Counted from the stretch's first letter, positions 26,379 to 40,265 are shown. The stretch is 64,000 bases of DNA from Lacunisphaera sp. (GCA_029945445.1 JAQSCO010000057.1:480985-544984), one strand, 5' to 3'. Numbers and translations are program-made. Notes: generated by a model not told the origin, from the letters alone.

Positions 26379-27635
26379 ATGCCCTCCATCCTCATCGTCG
26401 ACGACCTCATCTCGATTCACGAGATGCTGGAGGCCGTCATCCAGCCGACCGGTTACAAGACCGCATTTGCCACCGATGGGGAGAAGGCGCTCGTCCGCTA
26501 CAAGGCCGAGAAGTTCGACCTCGTGCTGGCCGACATCGACATGAAACCGATGGACGGCATCACCCTCCTCAAGCAGCTCAAGCTCTTCGATCCCATGGCC
26601 GTCATCATCATCATGACCGCCTACGCCAGCACCGAGAGCGCGATCTCGGCCCTGAAGTTCGGGGCGTTCGACTACCTGCAGAAGCCCTTCAAGGTCGACG
26701 AGCTCATGCAGGCCCTGAAGCGCGGCATGGAGTTCAGGCGCACGGTGGCCGAGCGCGAGGCCACCGGCGCCTCGCCCTCCGCCCGGGCCGGCGACTTTGA
26801 GGCGCGCTTCGTCGGCGTGAGCGCGAAGATCAACCGGCTCATCGCCCAGCTTAAGAAGCTCGCCCATGCCCACACGCCGATCCTCATCTCCGGCGAGCTG
26901 GGCAGCGGCCACGAGATCGCGGCCGAGTTGCTCCACGCGGCGGGCACCCCCGCGGGCAGTCCGTTGGTCCCAATCGACTGCCGACTGAGCTCGATGGACA
27001 GCCTCCGCGCCGGGTTGCTCGGCCAGAACGGTTCCGGCGGCACCTGGGTGCAGCAGGCCAAGGGGGGCACGCTGTTCCTGCTCCACCTGCAGAGCCTGCA
27101 GAAGGAGGCACAGGCCGAGCTCGTGTCCGTCCTGCGCAACAACGCCCACAACTTCCGCCTCATCTGCGCCACCGAGGAGGACCTCGAGAAACTTTCCGAG
27201 GAGGGTGGCTTCAACGAGGAGCTCTTTTACCGCGTCGCCTCCCTGCCGGTGCAGCTGCCGTCGCTGCGCGAGCGGTTGGAGGACATTCCCCTGCTGCTCA
27301 AGGACGTCGCGGCTCGCACCGCGAACGCGCAGTTCGACGCCAAGCAGGTCGAGTTCACCAGCGATGCCCTCGCCACGCTCAGCGCCTATCGCTGGCCGGG
27401 CAACCTCGCGGAGTTCACCCAGGTGGTTTCCCAGGTCGTCACCACCACCGAGTCCCGCATCATCACCTCGGAGCAGCTGCCGTTGCGCATCCACGAGCTG
27501 AATGACTGGCCCGCGCTGGCCGACTATCTCGCCGGGCAGGAAAAGCAGTATATCGCACGCGTGCTGCACGCCTGCCAGGGCGACAAGGCCCACGCCGCCA
27601 AGACCCTCGGCCTCGACGTCAGCCGCCTGGGTTGA
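26379..27635 (+). CDS. NtrC-like response regulator with degenerate AAA+ domain
   Basis: 418 aa. An intact REC domain (ILIVDDLISIHEML, Asp in LVLADIDMKPMDG, Thr in IIMTAYAS, Lys in YLQKPFK) is followed by an AAA+ sigma54-activator-like domain in which the catalytic motifs are lost. Walker A reads GELGSGHE (Lys replaced by His), Walker B reads GGTLFLLHL instead of a DE pair, and the GAFTGA loop is replaced by GQNGSGG. The C-terminal Fis helix-turn-helix begins (ARVLHACQGDKAHAAKTLGL) but stops at DVSRLG, inside the recognition helix. It therefore cannot act as a normal sigma54 activator and is probably a phosphorylation-dependent adaptor. It lies downstream of pilC, so a pilus role is possible. 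Confidence 0.85.
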   Translation: MPSILIVDDLISIHEMLEAVIQPTGYKTAFATDGEKALVRYKAEKFDLVLADIDMKPMDGITLLKQLKLFDPMAVIIIMTAYASTESAISALKFGAFDYLQKPFKVDELMQALKRGMEFRRTVAEREATGASPSARAGDFEARFVGVSAKINRLIAQLKKLAHAHTPILISGELGSGHEIAAELLHAAGTPAGSPLVPIDCRLSSMDSLRAGLLGQNGSGGTWVQQAKGGTLFLLHLQSLQKEAQAELVSVLRNNAHNFRLICATEEDLEKLSEEGGFNEELFYRVASLPVQLPSLRERLEDIPLLLKDVAARTANAQFDAKQVEFTSDALATLSAYRWPGNLAEFTQVVSQVVTTTESRIITSEQLPLRIHELNDWPALADYLAGQEKQYIARVLHACQGDKAHAAKTLGLDVSRLG

Positions 27636-27882
27636 GCTTTTCCGGGTAGGGGTAAGCCGCCGGTTTTCGACGGCGGATGTCATCAGCGGCGCGTAAAGGA
27701 TAACGCGCCCTGCCGATGCGGCGCACCGCACCGGGTGGCGGATCGGAAAATTCCGGCGGATCTCCTCGACCGACGGGTCGGTGTCGAGCTTCTGCCCCAG
27801 CCAGCCCGTCGCGCGCGCCATATTTCGCTTTCCCGCTTGCTCCGCCAGAGGGGCACCGCAAGCCTCACCGAAATCTACGCGC

Positions 27883-31119
<3,237 letters not shown>

Positions 31120-31129
31120 CACTCCGGCC

Positions 31130-31984
31130 GTGAAAACGCCCGCCACACTTGTCGCCTTGCTGCACGGTCCCGACCAACCGGGGCTGGTGGCGAAGACCGC
31201 CGGGTGGATCTATGCGCGGCAGGGCAACATCCTCCACGCGGACCAGCACCGCGACATGGAGGCCGGGGAATTTTTCCAGCGCATCGAATGGGTTCCCGCC
31301 GGTGGTGACGCGCTGGCGGAGATCGCCGAACTCAAGACCTTCGCGGCGTCGCTCGGCATGGCGGCGCGCGTGGCACACTCGGGCCACCGCGCGCAGGGCG
31401 CGATCTTGGTCTCGCGCGAGGACCATTGCTTCCACGACCTCGCGCTGCGCGGCCGGGCGGGGGAGTTCGCGGGAGATTTCACGTGCGTGATTTCCAATCA
31501 TCCCGATCTCACGGAGACCGCGCGGCACTACGGGTTGGCGTTTCACCACGTGCCGGTCACTGCGGCGACGAAGGCCGCCGCCGAGGCGAAGCAGCTGGAA
31601 ATCCTGCGCGCGGCCGGCGTGGAGTTCGTCGTGCTCGCGCGCTACATGCAGGTGCTCTCGCCGGAGTTTCTTCAGAATCTTGGCGCGCCCGTCATCAACA
31701 TCCATCATTCGTTCCTGCCGGCCTTCGCGGGCGGCAAGCCCTACCATCAGGCGCACGAGCGCGGCGTGAAGCTCATCGGCGCCACGGCGCATTACGCCAC
31801 GGCGGTGCTGGACGACGGCCCGATCATCCAGCAGGACGTCGTCCGCGTGACGCACCGGCACGGCGTCGATGACCTCGTCCGCAAGGGCCGCGACCTCGAG
31901 AAATCGGTGCTGGCCCAGGCGGTGCGGTGGCATCTCGAAAACCGCATCCTCGTCTACGGCAACAAGACCGTGGTCTTCGATTGA
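31130..31984 (+). CDS. purU: Formyltetrahydrofolate deformylase
   Basis: 284 aa, GTG start. It hydrolyses 10-formyltetrahydrofolate to formate and tetrahydrofolate, balancing one-carbon pools for purine synthesis. The N-terminal ACT domain (ATLVALLHGPDQPGLVAKTA) is followed by the formyltransferase-like hydrolase domain with CVISNHPDLTETARHYG, NIHHSFLPAFAGGKPYHQAH and the catalytic Asp region ATAVLDDGPIIQQDVVRV. The His-Asp pair and the PurU-type ACT domain separate it from PurN. It follows carB by 10 nt and is probably co-transcribed. Confidence 0.95.
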   Translation: MKTPATLVALLHGPDQPGLVAKTAGWIYARQGNILHADQHRDMEAGEFFQRIEWVPAGGDALAEIAELKTFAASLGMAARVAHSGHRAQGAILVSREDHCFHDLALRGRAGEFAGDFTCVISNHPDLTETARHYGLAFHHVPVTAATKAAAEAKQLEILRAAGVEFVVLARYMQVLSPEFLQNLGAPVINIHHSFLPAFAGGKPYHQAHERGVKLIGATAHYATAVLDDGPIIQQDVVRVTHRHGVDDLVRKGRDLEKSVLAQAVRWHLENRILVYGNKTVVFD

Positions 31985-32039
31985 GGGGGCCGCCTTTAGC
32001 CTTGAGGCGCAGAGGGGCATTTGTTCTCTTCCACGGTTC

Positions 32040-32777
32040 ATGAGCCAACCCATCCCCACCAATCTTGGTCCCCACGGCGAGAAGCCGGCCGATGCCGTCG
32101 TCGTCGTGGAGCCCGGTTTTGAGGTCATCGCCCAGGAGTTCTGGGACCGCAACCGCAACTTCATCTTCATGGTGATCGCCGCCGCGCTGCTGGTGATCGC
32201 CGGCCGCGAGGGCTGGTCGTATTTCGCCGCCAGCCGCGAGGCCGACCTCCAGGCCGACTACGCCAAGGTCGCCGACAGTCCCGACCGGCTCGCCACGTTT
32301 GCCGATGCCCACAACGGCCACGCCCTGGCCGGGGTCGCCTACCTGCGGGTGGCCGACAGCAAGTTTTCCGCCGGCGAATTCAAGTCCGCCGCCACGTATT
32401 ACACGAAGGCCGCGGGCAGCCTGCAGAACGAGGCGCTGCTCGGTCGCGCCAAGCTCGGCGCGGCCTTCAGCCAGTTCAGCAGCGGTGACCAGGCGGGCGG
32501 CGAGGCCGCCCTCAAGGCGTTGAGCGCCGACCCCGCGGTGTTCAAGTCCACCCGCGCCGAGGCCGCCTACCATCTCGCTTCGCTCGCCGCCGCGGCGGGC
32601 AAGGCCGACGAAGTCCGGAAGCTCGCGGAGCAGGTCAGCCTGATTGAGGCCAATGGCCCGTGGGCGCAGCGCGCCACGATCCTGGTGGCCAGCCTGCCGG
32701 CGACCGGTGCCCCCGCGACCGTGCCGGCCACGGCGAAGCCGTCCGTCGGCATCAGCTTCAAGCCGACCGGCAAGTAA
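32040..32777 (+). CDS. Membrane-anchored TPR protein (YfgM-like)
   Basis: 245 aa. One membrane segment at about residues 40-58 (NFIFMVIAAALLVIAGREGW) follows a cytosolic N-terminus and is followed by a periplasmic tetratricopeptide-like helical region, including AGVAYLRVADSKFSAGEFKS and EALLGRAKLGAAFSQFSSGD. The layout matches YfgM/TPR_21 proteins, ancillary Sec/chaperone factors of the envelope; the identification is by architecture. A low-complexity Pro/Ala/Thr tail ends the protein. It lies 55 nt after purU and ends 22 nt before a strong bidirectional hairpin. Confidence 0.7.
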   Translation: MSQPIPTNLGPHGEKPADAVVVVEPGFEVIAQEFWDRNRNFIFMVIAAALLVIAGREGWSYFAASREADLQADYAKVADSPDRLATFADAHNGHALAGVAYLRVADSKFSAGEFKSAATYYTKAAGSLQNEALLGRAKLGAAFSQFSSGDQAGGEAALKALSADPAVFKSTRAEAAYHLASLAAAAGKADEVRKLAEQVSLIEANGPWAQRATILVASLPATGAPATVPATAKPSVGISFKPTGK

Positions 32778-32799
32778 GCAGAGCAATTCTTCCCAAACG

Positions 32800-32828
32800 A
32801 AAAGCCCGTCAATCCGGCGGGCTTTTTT
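32800..32828. terminator. Bidirectional terminator between convergent genes
   Basis: Stem AAAAGCCCG / CGGGCTTTT with a 9-nt loop and T tracts on both sides when read from either strand. It sits between the TPR gene and the convergent PEP-CTERM gene and can serve both. Confidence 0.9.
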
Positions 32829-32849
32829 GTTTTCCAAAATAGATCCTGT

Positions 32850-33617
32850 TCAAGCGGCCGGTCGCGGCTTCCGCCGCCGGCTCAGCACCCCGGCGAGCGC
32901 GACCACGCCGAGGATCGCGGCATAGGTCGAGGGCTCGGGGATGGCCGTGGCGGTGTAGGAAAAATTGTCCAAGGCCAGGGAATAGAAGGCCGTGCCGGAA
33001 GTGGCGGTATTGTCCCAGCGGAGGGTCACCTGGCCGGATTGATTGTTCAGCGCGGTGAGTTGACCGCTGGTCAAAGTGATCGTCGTAACCGTCAAAGGAT
33101 TTTGCGCGGTGTCGTTGGTGTAGGAAACGGAAGCCAGCTGGGTGAATGTCCCGCTGGCGCCAAGCTGGTATTGCAGCTGGAACGTGCCCGCGGTGCCGAT
33201 GCTGTTCGGCGTGAACAGTTGGAAGCTCAGGCTCGTGAGATTATATCCGGCGGTGTGGGCCAGGCTGAAGGTGACCGAGCCATCCCGGCTGGCGGCATTG
33301 CCGGCCCGCCAGCCGAGGGCGCGATCCGTGCCGGTGGAGAGGGACGAGGTCCACGTTTGGGAGGCCCCGGGCAAATTGCGAAAATAGTTGGTGGCTCCCG
33401 CCGTGGCATTATTGGCGATGGGTGCGGTCGCCCAGGTGAAGGTCGTGCCATTGCCGGTCGCCGTGGACGAGGTCCACACGCCCCAGCCGGCGGGCAGGGC
33501 CGTGCCGAGGGCGTCAAAGTTCTCCGTGTAGCTGGAAACAATCGAAACCTGCGCGTGCACCGCACCGCCGAATGCCGGAAGGGCAATTATCAACAGACCA
33601 AGCCGTAGTGTCCTCAT
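32850..33617 (-). CDS. PEP-CTERM sorting-signal protein
   Basis: 255 aa exported protein. N-terminal signal peptide (RLGLLIIALPAFGGAVHAQ), a beta-rich body full of Ser, Thr and Asn (for example YTENFDALGTALPAGWGVW), and a C-terminal PEP-CTERM signal: AIPEPSTYAAILGVVALAGV followed by LSRRRKPRP. The signal is recognised by exosortase in the inner membrane and the mature protein goes to the cell surface or exopolysaccharide. The body resembles jelly-roll-like domains seen in other PEP-CTERM proteins; no catalytic motif is visible. Exosortase is not in the window. Confidence 0.9.
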   Translation of the reverse strand: MRTLRLGLLIIALPAFGGAVHAQVSIVSSYTENFDALGTALPAGWGVWTSSTATGNGTTFTWATAPIANNATAGATNYFRNLPGASQTWTSSLSTGTDRALGWRAGNAASRDGSVTFSLAHTAGYNLTSLSFQLFTPNSIGTAGTFQLQYQLGASGTFTQLASVSYTNDTAQNPLTVTTITLTSGQLTALNNQSGQVTLRWDNTATSGTAFYSLALDNFSYTATAIPEPSTYAAILGVVALAGVLSRRRKPRPAA

Positions 33618-33732
33618 AGATTGGCCCTGTTGTTGGCGTAACCATTGGAGGAAAATCGGCGCCTTGCCGATATCTTTTTTGTCCGCGTCAGCGTGGAGCG
33701 TGATTTGCGATCACGGGGGGACGGCGGGAAAA

Positions 33733-33809
33733 TGGTCGGGGCGATAGGATTCGAACCTACGACCTCCTGGTCCCAAACCAGGCGCTCTACCAGGCTAAGC
33801 TACACCCCG
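33733..33809 (-). tRNA. tRNA-Pro (UGG)
   Basis: 77-nt tRNA on the minus strand with encoded CCA. The acceptor stem CGGGGTG pairs with the 3' CGCCCCG, the D arm is TAGCTTAGCCTGGTAGAGC, the anticodon stem-loop CCTGGTTTGGGACCAGG gives UGG, and the T arm carries GGTTCGAATCC. Closely resembles bacterial tRNA-Pro(UGG). The gap between it and the PEP-CTERM gene shows nothing else clear. Confidence 0.96.
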
Positions 33810-33937
33810 TGACAGGTGGTGATGGGACGGGTATGGCCGGGTCCTGTCAATGGTTGGCTTGTCGCATCAGGCGTTTCCAACTGGCCGTGAGAGGCTTCCG
33901 TCCGGTCCCGGGGGTTAAAAGTGGCAATAATTGCTTC

Positions 33938-33967
33938 TTGCCTCACCGAAGGGCCCAGCCCTATATA
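33938..33967 (+). promoter_or_regulatory. Sigma70-type promoter for LysM gene
   Basis: TTGCCT (33938-33943) and TATATA (33962-33967) are separated by 18 nt, placing transcription start near 33974, about 18 nt before the LysM gene ATG. AT-rich sequence around it stands out from the GC-rich surroundings. Confidence 0.6.
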
Positions 33968-33991
33968 CGCACCCTCAATCTCTTAACACAC

Positions 33992-34519
33992 ATGGATACT
34001 CTTTCTCGCGACAGTAATGGTTCCGGCAGCATCTTGCCTCTCGTTGGCGTGATCGCCGGCGGTCTCGCCCTGGTCCTCTCGATCACGGCCCTCTTCAAAC
34101 TTTCCACGCTCCAAAAGACCGTGGCTGCGCACGACGCGGAGATCCCGAAGATCGCCACGCTCGAAAGCGAAGTGCGGGCGACCGCTTCCAAGGCCGACGC
34201 GGACGTCAAGTCCCTGCGCACCGGCATCCAGAGCACCTTCGATCAGGTCGGCGCCGAAATCGGCACGATCAACGCGAAGCTCGCCAAGATCGAGGAGGCC
34301 CAGAAGGCCCGCGCCGCGGCTCCCGCCGGCAAGGGTGGCGGCGGCGCCGTGACCGGCACCGTCGACGCCAACGGCAACTATTCCGTCGCCCCCGGTGACA
34401 CGATTTCGAAGATCGCGAAGAAGTTCGCCACGAAGGTCGACACGATCGAAGCCGAGAACCCCGGCCTCGATCCCGCCAAGCTGAAGGTCGGCCAGAAGAT
34501 CAAGATCCCGAAGAAGTAA
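33992..34519 (+). CDS. Membrane-anchored LysM peptidoglycan-binding protein
   Basis: 175 aa. One N-terminal membrane segment (ILPLVGVIAGGLALVLSITA) is followed by a coiled-coil-like stretch (residues about 45-100), a Gly/Ala linker (AAAPAGKGGGG) and a single C-terminal LysM domain: YSVAPGDTISKIAKKFATKV, then IEAENPGLDPAKLKVGQKI. It probably tethers the membrane to peptidoglycan. The ATG was chosen because it is closely preceded by a good promoter; the frame extends upstream into the tRNA gene. A strong terminator follows. Confidence 0.88.
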   Translation: MDTLSRDSNGSGSILPLVGVIAGGLALVLSITALFKLSTLQKTVAAHDAEIPKIATLESEVRATASKADADVKSLRTGIQSTFDQVGAEIGTINAKLAKIEEAQKARAAAPAGKGGGGAVTGTVDANGNYSVAPGDTISKIAKKFATKVDTIEAENPGLDPAKLKVGQKIKIPKK

Positions 34520-34539
34520 TCCTCCGAAAAAAAATCCCC

Positions 34540-34575
34540 AATGCCTCCAAGACCCCGGGTCGCGGAGGCATTTTT
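34540..34575 (+). terminator. Rho-independent terminator after LysM gene
   Basis: Perfect 9-bp stem AATGCCTCC / GGAGGCATT with a 15-nt loop and a run of five T residues, 20 nt after the LysM stop and 10 nt before the Nudix gene. Confidence 0.9.
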
Positions 34576-34584
34576 ATTTCCCCG

Positions 34585-35163
34585 ATGCCCGACCAACCGC
34601 CCCCGCCGCAGCGCTGGAAAAAACTGGGCACGCGCCGCGTCGCGCACACGCGTATCTTCGACGTGCAGAGCGTGGACTTCCAGCACCCGCAGCGCCCCCG
34701 GCCGCAGGATTTCTTTGTCATCAACGCGCCGGACTGGGTGAACGTCATCGCGCTCACGCCCGAGCGGCACCTCGTGCTCGTGCGGCAGTTTCGCTACGGC
34801 ACGAATGATTTCTCGGTGGAGATCCCCGGCGGCGTGATGGACGCCGGCGAGGACGCGATCACGGCCGGCCGGCGCGAATTGCGGGAAGAGACCGGCTACG
34901 CGGGCCCCCGGGCGCGGCTGCTCGGCACCGTGCACCCGAACCCCGCCATGCAGAGCAACCGCTGTCACTTGGTGCTGCTGGAGGACGCGCAGCGGTCAGC
35001 GAAGCCGGACTGGGACCCCGACGAGGAATTCGAGATCATGACGCGGCCGGTGGACGAGGTCTACGCCATGGCCTACCGCGGCGAGATCACCCACGCCATG
35101 GTGCTGGACGCCCTGCTGCTGTTCACGCCGGTGTGGGCTGAACTGAGGAAGTCCGCCGTTTGA
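34585..35163 (+). CDS. Nudix hydrolase (ADP-ribose pyrophosphatase-like)
   Basis: 192 aa. The Nudix box is intact: GGVMDAGEDAITAGRRELRE followed by ETGY, matching Gx5Ex7REUxEExGU. The preceding VNVIALTPERHLVLVRQFRY is typical of ADP-sugar pyrophosphatases of the NudF/AdpP group, which split ADP-ribose into AMP and ribose 5-phosphate. Substrate assignment is by resemblance only. It follows a terminator closely, so its promoter may lie within the end of the LysM gene. The PaaK-like gene starts 35 nt after its stop. Confidence 0.88.
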   Translation: MPDQPPPPQRWKKLGTRRVAHTRIFDVQSVDFQHPQRPRPQDFFVINAPDWVNVIALTPERHLVLVRQFRYGTNDFSVEIPGGVMDAGEDAITAGRRELREETGYAGPRARLLGTVHPNPAMQSNRCHLVLLEDAQRSAKPDWDPDEEFEIMTRPVDEVYAMAYRGEITHAMVLDALLLFTPVWAELRKSAV

Positions 35164-35198
35164 CTTTGGTCCGGCCCGGAGTTCACTCCCCGCACCTC

Positions 35199-36488
35199 AT
35201 GGAAACCCTGGTTTCGGCCTCCACCTTTGCCAACTCGCCCGAAGCGCTTGGCGCCGGCGAGGCCGGCCGGTTGCCGGCCCCGCTGGAGCACGAGGTCCGC
35301 GCCATCTACCGGCGCAGCCCGTTCTATGGACAGCGCTTCCCGCTGCACCCGGACCCCCTGCAGTGGTCGTGCTACCGGGAGATCCCGGTGCTGACGAAGC
35401 AGGAAATCCTCGACCGTGGGCACACGGCGTTTTTCGCGGACTACGCGGAGATCGAGCGCGGGTTCGCCGCGAAGAAATACGAATATGAGCACACCTCCGG
35501 GTCCACGGCCCGGCCGATGACCGTGGTGATGGAGGAGGGCTGGTGGAACGCACAGCTGCGCCGCGCCTACCTCGCGCATCCGCAGCTCGCGCAGTATGTC
35601 GACCGGCCTTACCGCAAGGCCGTGCTCGCGCCCATCGGCTGTTCGAGCAACCTGTGTCCCTACGAGGATCATCCGTTCCCGAACCGCTATTTCGACGGCA
35701 CGGTCTACCTGAACCTCTCGAGCGACCCGTTCGCCTTTCCCGAGGCGGAGTGGGACCGCATCGCGCTGGAGTTGCAGGCGCTCAAGCCCGAGGTCATCGA
35801 GGGCGAGCCCATCTATCTTTCGCTGCTGGCGCGCGCGCTCCAGAAACGCCGCGTGAGCGTGCCGACCGTGCGCACTGTCATCCTGACCTACGGCAAGGCC
35901 AGCCGGCAGCACAGTGCGCGCCTCGCGGAAACTTTTCCCGGCGCCGTGCAAGTGGACCTCTACGGCTCGACCGAGGCCGGCTACATTTTCGTTGGCGACG
36001 CGTTCCAGGACAACCTGCGCGCGATTGACGGCAACGCGTTCGTCGAGCTCGTGCCGTGGCCTGCGACAGGCTCAGGCCGGGGCGCGCTGCGCGATGTCTT
36101 CCAGATCAACGTGACGACGCGCGACCGCGAGGCGATGCCGCTGCTGCGCTATTTTACGGGCGACATCGTGCGCCGCACGTCCACGGGTTATCGGATCCTC
36201 GGCCGCGAGCGGGATGTGTTTTTCAGTGCCGACGGCCGGGTGGTGTCGGCGTTCGAGATTGATGCGGCGCTGCCGGATAATTTCGCGTGCTGGCACTGGA
36301 GCCTCGTGCAGGGCTCGGACAACCGCTGGGACTTCCAGTATGTGGCGGACGAGACCGCGCCGAAGGGGATGGAGCACGCGCTCGCCGCGGCGCTGGGCGA
36401 GGGCGTGCGCGTGAACTTATTCCGCCGGAAATTCATCCAGCCGGCCACGAGCGGCAAATTCTCGCTGCTCAAGCCGCTCGCGCGCTGA
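35199..36488 (+). CDS. PaaK/CapK-like adenylate-forming enzyme
   Basis: 429 aa protein of the phenylacetate-CoA ligase-like branch of adenylate-forming enzymes. The N-terminal region has EVRAIYRRSPFYGQRF and IPVLTKQEILDRG, typical of PaaK and CapK. The ATP-binding P-loop is YEYEHTSGSTARPMTVVM, the adenine-binding motif is VDLYGSTEAGYIF, and the hinge segment is LLRYFTGDIVRRTSTGYRIL, then GRERDVFF. These enzymes activate a carboxylate as acyl-AMP and pass it to CoA or a carrier. No acyl carrier, thioesterase or aromatic degradation genes are nearby, so the substrate is open. The 182 nt after it up to sdhC contain only weak promoter-like sequence. Confidence 0.82.
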   Translation: METLVSASTFANSPEALGAGEAGRLPAPLEHEVRAIYRRSPFYGQRFPLHPDPLQWSCYREIPVLTKQEILDRGHTAFFADYAEIERGFAAKKYEYEHTSGSTARPMTVVMEEGWWNAQLRRAYLAHPQLAQYVDRPYRKAVLAPIGCSSNLCPYEDHPFPNRYFDGTVYLNLSSDPFAFPEAEWDRIALELQALKPEVIEGEPIYLSLLARALQKRRVSVPTVRTVILTYGKASRQHSARLAETFPGAVQVDLYGSTEAGYIFVGDAFQDNLRAIDGNAFVELVPWPATGSGRGALRDVFQINVTTRDREAMPLLRYFTGDIVRRTSTGYRILGRERDVFFSADGRVVSAFEIDAALPDNFACWHWSLVQGSDNRWDFQYVADETAPKGMEHALAAALGEGVRVNLFRRKFIQPATSGKFSLLKPLAR

Positions 36489-36670
36489 CGCCTTCAGCGG
36501 CGGAGATCGTTGCCGGTCAGCCGTCGCCCGGGCTTCTCGGATGTTTTAGGCACCCTAATTAATCGGTGTGCCGGGCCGGCGCATCCTTTACATTACTTGG
36601 CCGGGTTGGTTTATCTTGGGTGTCTGTTGGCACCCCGGCCGCCCGACACCTTTCCCAAGCTATCCACGCG

Positions 36671-37369
36671 ATGAATCTTCTCGGTTCGCTCTTCCAGTCG
36701 TCCATTGGAAAAAAACTCCTGATGGCCTTCACCGGACTCGTGCTGTTCGGCTTTGTGACCGGCCACCTGATCGGCAACCTGCAGATTTTTCTCCCGCCTG
36801 AGAAAATCAACGCCTATGGTCACATGCTCGAGTCGCTCGGCGCGGTGCTTTGGCTCATCCGCCTTTTCCTGTTCGCCTGCCTGGTCATCCACCTCTGGCT
36901 CGCCATCCAGCTCACGCTCGAGAATCGCGCGGCGCGCCCCGTGGCCTACGGCGTTGAACATACCAATCGCGCCACGCTGGCCTCGCGGCTTATGGCCCGC
37001 TCCGGCCTCGTGGTGCTGGCCTTCCTGCTCTTTCATCTGGCCCAGTTCACCGTGCGCATCGGCCATCCCGAGTGGAGCGAGCACACCTACCAGCTCGCCA
37101 ATGGTCCCGCCGTCCGCGACGTCTACAACATGGTCGTCCACGGCTTTTCGAGCGTCAGCGTCTCGGTCTTCTACATTATCGCCGTCGGTCTGCTCAGCTA
37201 CCACCTCAGCCACGGCGTCGTAAGCCTGCTGCAGTCGCTCGGCCTCAAGAACGAGCGATGGACGCGCGGCCTCGAGGGCTTCGCCGTCGCCTACTGCTGG
37301 GGCTACTTCCTGCTTAACGCCGCCATCCCGCTCGCCGTGCTCGGCGGGTTCGTGCAGCTCCACTCCTGA
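36671..37369 (+). CDS. sdhC: Succinate dehydrogenase cytochrome b subunit
   Basis: 232 aa membrane anchor of complex II. Five hydrophobic segments with haem-ligand-type His residues (FGFVTGHLIGNLQIF, ACLVIHLWLAIQ, LVVLAFLLFHLAQFT, MVVHGFSSVSVSVFYI, GLLSYHLSHGVVSLL). This is the single-subunit diheme b-type anchor (type B) found in Bacteroidetes and Bacillus rather than the SdhC/SdhD pair. ATG at 36671 begins the SSIGKKLLMAFTGL motif; the upstream frame is not conserved. It heads the sdhCAB operon; sdhA starts 12 nt later. Upstream TTTACA and TTTATC hexamers (36587 and 36610, spacing 17) are only a weak promoter match. Confidence 0.95.
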   Translation: MNLLGSLFQSSIGKKLLMAFTGLVLFGFVTGHLIGNLQIFLPPEKINAYGHMLESLGAVLWLIRLFLFACLVIHLWLAIQLTLENRAARPVAYGVEHTNRATLASRLMARSGLVVLAFLLFHLAQFTVRIGHPEWSEHTYQLANGPAVRDVYNMVVHGFSSVSVSVFYIIAVGLLSYHLSHGVVSLLQSLGLKNERWTRGLEGFAVAYCWGYFLLNAAIPLAVLGGFVQLHS

Positions 37370-37381
37370 CCCTTTCCCGCC

Positions 37382-39304
<1,923 letters not shown>

Positions 39305-39321
39305 TCGCGAGGTCCCCCATC

Positions 39322-40137
39322 ATGGTCGCTGAAAAACCTTCCAAGAAACTTTTCTCCGTCACGCTCCGCGTCTGGCGCCAGCCCGGCCCGGCGGCCCCCG
39401 GCAAGTTCGTCGAGTATCCCGCTGCAAACGTGAATCCCGACATGTCCTTCCTCGAACTGCTCGACGTCGTGAATGACGGCCTGACCGTCAAGGGCGAGGA
39501 GCCGATCGCCTTCGCCCACGATTGCCGCGAGGGCATCTGCGGCACCTGCTCCTGCACGATCAATGGCAAGCCGCACGGCCCGGGTCACGGCATCGCCACC
39601 TGCCAGCTCTACATGCGCAGCTTCCAGGACGGCGACGTGATCGTCGTCGAGCCGTTCCGCGCGAAGGCCTTTCCGATCCAGCGCGACCTCGTCACCGACC
39701 GCGCCGCCTTCGACAAGATCCAGCAGGCCGGCGGCTTCATCTCCGTCCGCACCGGCGCGGCGCCGGACGCCAACTCGATTCCTGTGCCGAAGGAGGACGC
39801 CGATCTCGCCATGGATGCGGCGGCCTGCATCGGCTGCGGCGCGTGCGTCGCGGCCTGCAAGAACGCCAGCGCGATGCTCTTCGTCGCCGCGAAGGTCTCG
39901 CACCTCGGGCTCATGCCGCAGGGCCAGCCCGAGCGCGACCGTCGCGTGCTGGCCATGGTGCAGACGATGGACGCGGCCGGCTTCGGCAACTGCACGAACC
40001 AATACGAGTGCAGTGCCGTGTGCCCGAAGAACATCACCCATGATTTCATCGCGCGGCTGAACCGCGATTACGCCAAGGCGCTCTTCCGGACCCGCTTCAA
40101 GCCGGTCTCCGGGGCGGCCGCAGGTGGCGCGGGCTGA
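39322..40137 (+). CDS. sdhB: Succinate dehydrogenase iron-sulfur subunit
   Basis: 271 aa electron-transfer subunit. The [2Fe-2S] Cys cluster is in [19 protein letters not shown] with a distal Cys in GIATCQLY; the [4Fe-4S] motif is [15 protein letters not shown]; the [3Fe-4S] cluster uses [15 protein letters not shown]. Electrons pass from SdhA through these clusters to the haems and quinone in SdhC. Last gene of the sdhCAB operon, followed by a rho-independent hairpin. Confidence 0.97.
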   Translation: MVAEKPSKKLFSVTLRVWRQPGPAAPGKFVEYPAANVNPDMSFLELLDVVNDGLTVKGEEPIAFAHDCREGICGTCSCTINGKPHGPGHGIATCQLYMRSFQDGDVIVVEPFRAKAFPIQRDLVTDRAAFDKIQQAGGFISVRTGAAPDANSIPVPKEDADLAMDAAACIGCGACVAACKNASAMLFVAAKVSHLGLMPQGQPERDRRVLAMVQTMDAAGFGNCTNQYECSAVCPKNITHDFIARLNRDYAKALFRTRFKPVSGAAAGGAG

Positions 40138-40161
40138 GTTCTCCGTGAGTCACGTTTTTCC

Positions 40162-40190
40162 GGCGCGGCCCGTTGCCGCGCCTTTTGCTT
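40162..40190 (+). terminator. Rho-independent terminator of sdhCAB
   Basis: Stem GGCGCGG / CCGCGCC with a 7-nt loop followed by TTTTGCTTT, 24 nt after the sdhB stop. Confidence 0.8.
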
Positions 40191-40265
40191 TCTCGGCAGG
40201 CAGTTGCGCGATTCTGCAACTTTTCGCGGAGGGCGGTGTTCTTGAGACATCAACCAACTCCCGCC

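Noticed and set aside
36587..36616. Sigma70 promoter for sdhCAB
   Set aside because: The -35-like TTTACA is acceptable but the -10 candidates match at no more than half the positions.
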